A stretch of 7,826 bases of DNA from Eubacterium sp. (lineage in GTDB: Bacteria > Bacillota > Clostridia > Lachnospirales > Lachnospiraceae): NCBI GenBank assembly GCA_017445525.1, contig JAFSTZ010000455.1:1-7826 (forward strand), in the 5' to 3' direction. A model generated the notes under the pieces. The model was not told the origin of the DNA, did not search any database, and saw only the letters and a list, made by a program, of their open reading frames with translations. How positions within the stretch are numbered: the stretch's first letter is position 1; the number at the start of each line of letters is the position of its first letter. Positions 1-4,647 of the stretch are shown piece by piece. Both the position numbers and the translations under genes were made by a program.

Positions 1-152
1 AGATAGGTCTGAAAACCACACTGTCGGAGCTTGGCATAGATGACAGAGATTTTGATGTCATGGCTAAGCGAGGTACTAAAAACGGTCCGGTGGGACACTA
101 TGAGCCATTGGACGAGGAAAAGTTTAAGGATATTTTAAGACTCGCTTTATAA
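1..152 (+). CDS. Iron-containing alcohol dehydrogenase, C-terminal fragment (5' truncated)
   Basis: Only the last 49 codons are inside the window (frame starting at base 3, TAA at 150-152). The other two forward frames stop within the first 45 bases. The visible peptide begins IGLKTTLSELGI, continues with DDRDFDVMAKRG and GPVGHYEPLDEEKF, and ends DILRLAL. From family knowledge, this is the usual ending of group III iron-dependent alcohol dehydrogenases of the NAD(P)H butanol dehydrogenase type, which reduce aldehydes to alcohols in the fermenting cytoplasm. The metal and nucleotide sites lie upstream and cannot be seen, so substrate and cofactor are undetermined. It reads in the same direction as metN, 154 bases downstream. 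A short hairpin over the stop codon may separate the two transcripts. Confidence 0.75.
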   Translation, partial: IGLKTTLSELGIDDRDFDVMAKRGTKNGPVGHYEPLDEEKFKDILRLAL

Positions 153-160
153 GCGGGTTT
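141..160 (+). terminator. Weak intrinsic terminator-like hairpin at the dehydrogenase stop codon
   Basis: CTCGCTT (141-147) pairs with AAGCGGG (151-157) around a TAT loop, giving seven base pairs including one T-G. It is followed by only three T residues. The stem contains the TAA stop codon. The short T tail makes it a poor terminator, so read-through into the metN leader is plausible. Confidence 0.3.
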
Positions 161-163
161 CGA

Positions 164-194
164 TGAGATTAATTTAAGATTTAATGCGATCTCA
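164..194 (+). promoter_or_regulatory. Short hairpin preceding the tRNA-like domain in the metN leader
   Basis: TGAGAT (164-169) is exactly complementary to ATCTCA (189-194), with an AT-rich 19-nt loop that includes repeated TTAA words. It ends two bases before the acceptor stem of the tRNA-like fold, so the two could stack. No convincing -35/-10 pair was found between 100 and 196, so the start of the transcript is unknown. Confidence 0.35.
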
Positions 195-196
195 GT

Positions 197-266
197 GATG
201 CTGTGGCCGCAGGAATGGCATAGGCACCATAAGCCGAAGTTATCGGTTCGAGTCCGATCAGCATCA
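197..266 (+). ncRNA. tRNA-Met(CAU)-like cloverleaf in the metNI leader
   Basis: The sequence folds as a tRNA. The acceptor stem GATGCTG (197-203) pairs perfectly with CAGCATC (259-265). T8/G9 are present. The D stem GCCG/TGGC (206-209/216-219) has a T-G closing pair and GG at 212-213. The anticodon stem TAGGC/GCCGA (221-225/233-237) has an A-G mismatch at its second pair. The loop is ACCATAA with CAT at 228-230. A 4-nt variable region follows, then a perfect T stem ATCGG/CCGAT around TTCGAGT, and discriminator A266. No CCA is encoded. Position 33 is C, not the nearly universal U, and the D loop is short, so total length is only 70 nt. Known MetRS identity elements (CAU anticodon, A73) are retained while decoding features are degraded. 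It lies 40 nt before the metN start. It could be a regulatory tRNA mimic, an unusual functional tRNA, or a tRNA pseudogene. The fold is visible; the role is inferred. Confidence 0.7.
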
Positions 267-306
267 GTTATGAAACAGCAAATCCGGTGGGAGAAAGGAG
301 CAAAAA

Positions 307-1314
307 GTGTCAACGGTATTTAAGCTTGATAACGTATCAAAGATCTATCATAACGACGGCAAGAGTTTTCACGCTTTAAAGGATGTGAGCCTTGAGATAG
401 AGGAAGGTGAGATATTCGGCATCATCGGTATGAGCGGAGCCGGTAAGTCCACACTGGTCCGGACTCTGAACAGGCTTGAGGACGTATCGGCGGGCAGTGT
501 CAACTATTTCGGTCAGGATCTGGCCGGGCTGTCTCCGGCGGAGATCAGGAAGGTGAGACGCAGTATAGCCATGATCTTTCAGAGCTTCAATCTGCTCAAG
601 CAGAGAAATGTCATGGACAACGTGATGCAGCCACTGAAGATCGCAGGCATCAGTCGGCATGAGAGAAAAGATAAAGCTCTTGAGATGTTGCGTATCGTCG
701 GTCTCGAGGAGAAAAAGGATGAGTATCCTTCCAGGCTCTCGGGTGGACAGAAGCAGCGTGTCGCGATAGCCAGGGCGCTTGCTGCAGACCCCAAGGTGCT
801 CCTTTGTGATGAAGCGACGAGCGCACTCGATCCCAAGATCACCGGTGAGATACTCGATCTGTTAAAGGAGATAAATGAAAAGAGGAAGCTGACTATAGTT
901 ATCATAACCCACGAGATGTCAGTGGTTGAGAAGATATGTGACAGGGTTGCCATCATCGATGAGGGCAATCTGGCTGAGATAGGTGATGTTGAGGAGGTGT
1001 TCAGAAATCCCAAGTCATCATCTGCCAAAAAACTGGTATTTCCCAGCAATCCTTTTGATCCGTCAGATGAAAACAGTCGTCTGCTCCGTATAGTATTTGA
1101 TGGGCATGCGGCAGCCAAACCATTTATAGCGAACCTCGTGGAGGAGACCGGGAAAAAGGTTGCCATACTCAGCGCAAATACACGAAGCGTCGGCGGCATA
1201 GGATACGGACAGATGGTCGTCGAGCTGCCTTATGACAGGTCTGATCAGGAGACGATCATAAAGTATTTCGTTGACAAGGGACTCAGGGTTCAGGAGGTGA
1301 TCAGAGATGAGTGA
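307..1314 (+). CDS. metN: Methionine-type ABC importer ATP-binding protein MetN
   Basis: This 335-aa cytoplasmic ATPase would power uptake of methionine or a related compound through the MetI permease. Visible motifs are Walker A GMSGAGKST (41-49), Q-loop Gln92, signature LSGGQ (144-148), Walker B VLLCDEA (164-170) and switch His202. A C-terminal NIL-type regulatory domain (about 256-333, RLLRIVFDG to RVQEVI) is the hallmark of MetN; in the E. coli protein this domain binds methionine and causes trans-inhibition. Length matches the family (about 340). The start is GTG at 307, chosen because AAGGAG (295-300) lies six bases upstream and the protein begins in the family-typical place. Its 3' end overlaps metI by eight bases. 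The leader contains the tRNA-like fold, which may control it. No SAM-I riboswitch or T-box was recognised. The exact substrate is inferred from family. Confidence 0.93.
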   Translation: MSTVFKLDNVSKIYHNDGKSFHALKDVSLEIEEGEIFGIIGMSGAGKSTLVRTLNRLEDVSAGSVNYFGQDLAGLSPAEIRKVRRSIAMIFQSFNLLKQRNVMDNVMQPLKIAGISRHERKDKALEMLRIVGLEEKKDEYPSRLSGGQKQRVAIARALAADPKVLLCDEATSALDPKITGEILDLLKEINEKRKLTIVIITHEMSVVEKICDRVAIIDEGNLAEIGDVEEVFRNPKSSSAKKLVFPSNPFDPSDENSRLLRIVFDGHAAAKPFIANLVEETGKKVAILSANTRSVGGIGYGQMVVELPYDRSDQETIIKYFVDKGLRVQEVIRDE

Positions 1315-1957
1315 TTATATCATAGATGCGATATTGACGGGGATCCTGGAAACCGTGGAGATGACGTTTTTCGGGGCACTGTTTGCATATATCATTGGAC
1401 TGCCTCTGGGGATCATCCTCTATGCAACGTCAAAGGGGCGGATACTTGAGAACCGCCCCGTAAACTTCATCATCGGTCTGATAGTGAATATTTTCAGGTC
1501 ACTGCCGTTTTTGATCCTTTTGGTTTTATTTATCCCGTTTACGAGATTTCTGACCGGATCGTCCATAGGTACGGTCGCTACCATCGTCCCGCTCACCATC
1601 GGTGCGATACCGATCGTGGCGAGGATGGTTGAGTCCTCTCTCAGTGAGGTGGAGCCCGGCATCATCGAGGCTGCAGTTTCCATGGGTGCGTCACCTGTAT
1701 ACGTGATCATCCATTTTATCCTTCCGGAGGCCACACCGTCGCTTCTGCTCGGAGGTGCTATAAATATTGCCACCGTGTTGGGTTACTCGGCTATGGCCGG
1801 TGTTATCGGCGGTGGAGGCCTGGGTGCACTCGCTCTGCAGTACGGATATTACAGATATCAGACCGATGTGCTGTGGACTACGGTGACTATACTTATCGTC
1901 ATGGTGATGCTCACACAGGGAGCCGGAACATTTATATCAAAGAAAGTCAGGAAATAA
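1307..1957 (+). CDS. metI: Methionine-type ABC importer permease MetI
   Basis: This 216-aa integral membrane protein has about five hydrophobic segments (roughly 15-40, 55-80, 88-108, 146-168 and 188-208), the normal size and topology of MetI. The cytoplasmic coupling loop, EAAVSMGASP through LPEAT (121-143), is the EAA motif that docks on the ATPase. SLPFLILL and the glycine-rich AGVIGGGGLGALA are further family landmarks. ATG at 1307 lies inside the end of metN behind AGGAGGTGA (1292-1300), so translation is coupled. The gene is not followed by a MetQ binding lipoprotein. Instead its last 11 bases overlap the end of a gene on the other strand, with no terminator between them. Substrate assignment follows from the MetN partner and its NIL domain. 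Confidence 0.93.
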   Translation: MSDYIIDAILTGILETVEMTFFGALFAYIIGLPLGIILYATSKGRILENRPVNFIIGLIVNIFRSLPFLILLVLFIPFTRFLTGSSIGTVATIVPLTIGAIPIVARMVESSLSEVEPGIIEAAVSMGASPVYVIIHFILPEATPSLLLGGAINIATVLGYSAMAGVIGGGGLGALALQYGYYRYQTDVLWTTVTILIVMVMLTQGAGTFISKKVRK

Positions 1958-2558
1958 CCTTGAACGACTCGAGTATAGCTTTTGCTTCCGCACTGTCGAA
2001 AGCGAAACCGGCGCATGATACGCGAACCGGCTTGTCGCCTACTGTTGCGGTAAGCTCGAATCCGTATCCACCGAATCCGTCACTGTACTGAAAACCTGTC
2101 CAGTCGATGTCTCCGATCTTTCCGCCAACATCAGACTGCTCGTTGGTATAAGTCTTTTTATTGTATTCGTACTGCTGTTTTGCGACATCTGCATCTTCCA
2201 TCTTGAAGTCGAAGTAAGATAGGTCGGACTTCTTTACTGAGCAGTATCTCTCATCTTTTTCATCCATGAAGTCACCGGTTTTGAACTCCCAGCCGCTCGG
2301 AACCGATACGGTCATGGCGCCCCATGTCTGCTCTGCTGCTCCGTCCATGGAAAAGTCGGAGGCTGCTGCCGTGTCATCGGTGGCTGAATCAGCAGTTTCA
2401 TCTGTGCTGTCAGTTGCATCTGTTGCAGTCTCATCTGTTGCAGTCTCATCTGTTGCTGTTTCTGTCTGTGTTGTCTCTTCACTCTTGCTCTCACCACAAG
2501 CTGTCATGCTGAAGCAGAGAACTGCAGTCAAAAGGCATACCAAAGCTTTCTTTCTCAT
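1947..2558 (-). CDS. Secreted lipoprotein of unknown function with Thr/Asp-rich linker
   Basis: A 203-aa predicted lipoprotein. Residues 1-20 form a signal peptide (MRKK, hydrophobic core ALVCLLTAVLCF) ending at a lipobox-like MTAC with acceptor Cys21. Residues 22-66 are a low-complexity Thr/Asp/Glu/Ala linker with repeated ATDET units. The rest (about 75-203) is a globular domain beginning EQTWGAMTVSVPSGWEF and ending ILESFKVIS, a pattern seen in small Clostridia lipoproteins of unknown role. It is not MetQ: it is too short and lacks that family's motifs. The start is supported by GGAGGAAAG upstream and by a strong promoter. It converges on metI and diverges from capA. A palindrome lies in its 5' untranslated region. 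I do not recognise a specific function; surface anchoring is inferred from the lipobox. Confidence 0.85.
   Translation of the reverse strand: MRKKALVCLLTAVLCFSMTACGESKSEETTQTETATDETATDETATDATDSTDETADSATDDTAAASDFSMDGAAEQTWGAMTVSVPSGWEFKTGDFMDEKDERYCSVKKSDLSYFDFKMEDADVAKQQYEYNKKTYTNEQSDVGGKIGDIDWTGFQYSDGFGGYGFELTATVGDKPVRVSCAGFAFDSAEAKAILESFKVIS
2421..2456 (-). repeat. In-frame 15-bp tandem repeat in the lipoprotein linker
   Basis: TGTTGCAGTCTCATC occurs twice in tandem (2421-2435, 2436-2450) and is followed by the first six bases of a third unit. On the minus strand it encodes ATDET-type repeats of the linker. The unit is a multiple of three, so copy-number change would lengthen or shorten the linker without a frameshift. 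Confidence 0.85.
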
Positions 2559-2594
2559 TTCTTTCCTCCTGTTCCCTACCTATACGGTAGAATG

Positions 2595-2612
2595 TAGTGC
2601 ACGCATGCACTA
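2595..2612. promoter_or_regulatory. Perfect palindrome in the lipoprotein 5' UTR (possible operator or hairpin)
   Basis: TAGTGCA and TGCACTA form perfect 7-bp arms around CGCA. The site lies 20-37 bases downstream of the lipoprotein -10 box and before its ribosome binding site, so it is transcribed. It could be a repressor operator or an mRNA-end hairpin. No regulator family is recognised. Confidence 0.4.
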
Positions 2613-2631
2613 ATCTGTGATTTACCGCGAT

Positions 2632-2660
2632 AGTATACATCTTTTGCAAATGGATGTCAA
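2632..2660 (-). promoter_or_regulatory. SigA-type promoter of the lipoprotein gene
   Basis: Read on the minus strand, TTGACA (2660-2655) and TATACT (2637-2632) are separated by exactly 17 bases. This matches the vegetative consensus in 11 of 12 positions. It lies about 75 bases upstream of the lipoprotein start codon. Its -35 box directly abuts the structured repeat copy A. Confidence 0.8.
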
Positions 2661-2778
2661 GTGCTCACGGCTTAGGTACGTACTCTCCGAATGGGAGTGA
2701 CACCTTCGCTCTGCTACGGATAGGCACGGTTCCCGTAATCAAAGATTCCGACCGTAGCTCTAATTCGTGAATAGTAAC
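2661..2778 (+). repeat. Structured intergenic repeat, copy A
   Basis: This 118-bp element matches copy B at 6890-7002. By hand, about 88 of 100 aligned columns are identical from GTACTCTCC to GTGAATAGTAAC. Conserved parts in order are: a first hairpin (GTGC/GTAC, G-T pair tolerated), a second hairpin ACTCTC/GGGAGT, the block GCTACGGATAGGCACGGT, a hairpin CGTAATC/GATTCCG (one mismatch), ACCGT closing onto ACGGT, and the tail GTGAATAGTAAC. The tail is imperfectly duplicated just outside as CGAACAGTAAC (2781-2791). The element sits exactly between two divergent promoters. It contains no convincing ORF and no T-tract. Function is unknown. Confidence 0.8.
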
Positions 2779-2809
2779 CACGAACAGTAACGATTTTTCG
2801 CCATTTGCC

Positions 2810-2838
2810 TTGACATTAAACTACGTATGTAGTATAAT
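2810..2838 (+). promoter_or_regulatory. SigA-type promoter of capA
   Basis: TTGACA (2810-2815) and TATAAT (2833-2838) are both perfect consensus boxes with a 17-bp spacer. Transcription should start near 2845, giving a leader of about 100 nt before the capA ATG at 2944. A promoter this strong with a palindrome in its spacer suggests that it is repressed. Confidence 0.88.
2820..2833. promoter_or_regulatory. BlaI/MecI-like operator palindrome within the capA promoter
   Basis: ACTAC-GTAT-GTAGT has perfect 5-bp arms and fills the end of the -35/-10 spacer, touching the -10 box. From established knowledge, BlaI/MecI-family repressors bind dyads of the type ACTACAnnTGTAGT, and this site differs at few positions. 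Binding here would block RNA polymerase. A weaker dyad, ATGTAG-AAA-CTGCAT, lies downstream at 2860-2874. The cognate repressor is not in the window, so the assignment is inference. Confidence 0.5.
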
Positions 2839-2943
2839 TTTAATGTTGTGCATATAATTATGTAGAAACTGCATACGGTTCTGACATGGATTTTGACCTT
2901 TTCAGGCAGTTTTATCAACACTTTTACGGAGGGATAGATTAGT

Positions 2944-4266
2944 ATGAAGAGTAAAGCAAAAGTAGCTCTCATCATCTCGTTTATATGCCTTATGCTGGCC
3001 GGTGTAGGCGGTTATGTATGGGTATTATCAGCGGGAAGTAGGAACGGAGCTGCAGGTTCTGTAAGTGAAGCAAAAACTCAGAACGTTGCCGGCGGTAAGC
3101 TTGCTGACGGAGATGCTTCCGGCGTTACGGGAAGTGCGGCGGATCCGGCGACGGGAAGCTCGGTGACTCCGACTGAGGCGCCAAAGCCGACTGAAGAGCC
3201 ACAACCGACTGAGACACCTGAGGATGACAAGCTGGTGTTCACGTTTACTGCCAGCGGTGACAATCTGATACACTCATGTCTCTATGAGCAGGCGGCAGCA
3301 AGGGGCAGAAAAAAGGGTCGGGCGTATGATTTTTCATACTGCTACAAGGATGTACAGTGCTTCTTCGGGGAGCAGGATCTGAATTGGATAAATCAGGAGA
3401 CGCTTGTGAACAGCGGTTATTCACCGTCCGGATATCCGACCTTTTCGACGCCGGTACAGGTGGTCAAGGATCTGAGAAATATCGGCTTTACCATTTATAA
3501 CACATCATCAAATCACAGTTATGACAAGCTCGCCGGCGGACTTTCGGCGGCTATGAGCTTCTGGAACAAGATGAAACAGAGAAAAGAGGGCAGGGAGGCC
3601 TTCCAGGTCGGCATAGTGAAGAGATCGAGACCACTGCCGCAGCTTATCAGGAAGATAAATGGTGTGAAGGTCGGATTTTTGAGCTATACCTACGGAACCA
3701 ACGGTATCTCCATCGATCCGGGCAGCACCTACCGCGTGGTGTATCTGTCTGAACGCGACAGGATACGGGCTCAGGTAAAGGCGCTCAGGAAAAAGGTTGA
3801 TGTGGTCATGGTTTCCTGCCACTGGGGCGTGGAAAACTCGCATACAGTATCTGCCGAGCAGAAAAGCCTTGCGAGCGACCTGGTGAGCTGGGGAGCGGAT
3901 CTCATCATCGGTACACATCCTCATGTGCTTCAGAACTGTGCATGGATAAAGGCGGGAGGCAGAAAAGGATTTTGTGCTTACTCCCTCGGCAACTTTATCT
4001 CGGGACAGGTCGAGACCGACCAGATACTCGGAGGCACGCTGACCTGTACCATACAGTATAATAAGAAAAATAAAAAGGTCAGGATCATCGAGCCTATGCT
4101 GAAGCCTTCGGTAACCATATACGGCCCGAACAGATCAAATATACATGTAAAGTGGCTCGAGGATTATACGGATGCAGACGCATCGGTACAGAGTTCACAT
4201 ATATCCAAGGGAACATTTATATCACTGGCAAAGAGGGTTGTGAGCGAGAGATTTCTGGATATCTGA
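2944..4266 (+). CDS. capA: CapA family (PGA_cap) metallophosphatase-like surface protein
   Basis: A 440-aa protein with an N-terminal membrane anchor or uncleaved signal (about 7-29), an Ala/Gly/Ser region, then a Pro/Thr/Glu stalk (about 75-95, repeated PTE) and an extracellular catalytic-type domain from residue 96. CapA-family motifs are visible in order: ASGDN (103-107), NQE (150-152), SNHSYD (189-194), HWGVE (293-297), GTHPHVLQ (323-330) and YSLGNF (346-351). The Asp, Asn and His ligands of the metallophosphoesterase fold all appear intact. Family members take part in poly-gamma-glutamate capsule export or attachment. Many Clostridia carry CapA-like proteins without other capsule genes, as here, so a true capsule role is uncertain. 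ATG at 2944 follows GGAGGG (2928-2933) at a ten-base spacing. Expression is probably controlled by the operator-bearing promoter. Confidence 0.88.
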   Translation: MKSKAKVALIISFICLMLAGVGGYVWVLSAGSRNGAAGSVSEAKTQNVAGGKLADGDASGVTGSAADPATGSSVTPTEAPKPTEEPQPTETPEDDKLVFTFTASGDNLIHSCLYEQAAARGRKKGRAYDFSYCYKDVQCFFGEQDLNWINQETLVNSGYSPSGYPTFSTPVQVVKDLRNIGFTIYNTSSNHSYDKLAGGLSAAMSFWNKMKQRKEGREAFQVGIVKRSRPLPQLIRKINGVKVGFLSYTYGTNGISIDPGSTYRVVYLSERDRIRAQVKALRKKVDVVMVSCHWGVENSHTVSAEQKSLASDLVSWGADLIIGTHPHVLQNCAWIKAGGRKGFCAYSLGNFISGQVETDQILGGTLTCTIQYNKKNKKVRIIEPMLKPSVTIYGPNRSNIHVKWLEDYTDADASVQSSHISKGTFISLAKRVVSERFLDI

Positions 4267-4269
4267 TAG

Positions 4270-4312
4270 GTTGTCACTCTTCGCATGTGGAGTGATAACC
4301 GTGAAAAGTAAC
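4270..4312 (+). repeat. Short derivative of the structured repeat, copy C
   Basis: Starting three bases after the capA stop, GTTGTCACTC (4270-4279) pairs with GAGTGATAAC (4290-4299) over ten base pairs, one of them G-T. The loop and 3' arm (CGCATGTGGAGTGA) match copy B. The sequence then passes straight to CCGTGAAAAGTAAC, the element tail. The roughly 60-70-nt central part of copies A and B is absent. With no T-run it is not a standard terminator, but it could protect the capA mRNA end. Confidence 0.65.
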
Positions 4313-4359
4313 GGTATGTGATCGAATGATCGTGCGGGAACGGTAGGGAAGGAAGCACC

Positions 4360-4593
4360 ATGTCTGAGAAAAAGACTATCATATTGGCGGCAGTTATCGG
4401 TACGGTGGTGCTGGTCTTGTTGTTGATCGCGATAAGACCTTTTTCTAAGTTTGAAAGCGAATATCCGATGGAAGCGGTATCCGGCAGCGCGGTGTCCACG
4501 GAGAGCTCGCCGGGTGTGAGAGAGGATAAAGCGTTGACGCAAACGCAAACCACCTCACGTCAGTCTGAGGAGAGTGTACCGGGGGTGGGCTGA
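4360..4593 (+). CDS. Small single-pass membrane protein of unknown function
   Basis: A 77-aa reading frame with MSEKK, then one strong hydrophobic segment (about 7-25: IILAAVIGTVVLVLLLIAI), a basic/aromatic stop-transfer RPFSKF, and a polar Ser/Thr/Glu tail (EAVSGSAVSTESS onward). ATG follows GGGAAGGAAG (4346-4355) at a good distance. It lies 93 bases after capA in the same direction, after repeat copy C, and 54 bases before the symporter gene. It may share a transcript with either. No domain is recognised. Antisense frames across the same bases lack ribosome binding sites and look spurious. Topology N-in, C-out is inferred from the positive N-terminus being short and the tail being polar. 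Confidence 0.6.
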   Translation: MSEKKTIILAAVIGTVVLVLLLIAIRPFSKFESEYPMEAVSGSAVSTESSPGVREDKALTQTQTTSRQSEESVPGVG

Positions 4594-4647
4594 TCTGTCT
4601 ATGGTGAAGTAAAACAGGAAACAGATTAATCTATATGGAGAGAGTTT

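Noticed and set aside
153..306. SAM-I riboswitch or methionine T-box upstream of metN
   Set aside because: Neither the SAM-I core nor the conserved T-box sequence is present; GGTGGGAG near 286 is too short to count.
98..313. Minus-strand 71-codon frame across the metN leader
   Set aside because: It runs antisense through the tRNA-like fold, has no ribosome binding site, and its Asp-Arg-Thr-Arg-Thr stretch is the usual artefact of translating a T arm backwards.
579..1199. 206-codon minus-strand frame inside metN
   Set aside because: It is antisense to an intact MetN with all ABC motifs. It lacks a ribosome binding site and domain features.
2266..2613. Plus-strand frames opposite the lipoprotein gene
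   Set aside because: Their Ser/Val-rich content is the mirror of the lipoprotein linker. The minus strand has promoter, ribosome binding site and lipobox.
4164..4553. Minus-strand frames covering the small membrane protein and the end of capA
   Set aside because: They overlap real coding sequence and repeat C, with no plausible ribosome binding site or recognisable domain.
4593..4626. ATCTGT/ACAGAT inverted repeat before the symporter gene
   Set aside because: Only six base pairs around a 22-nt loop; this is expected by chance in such a gap.
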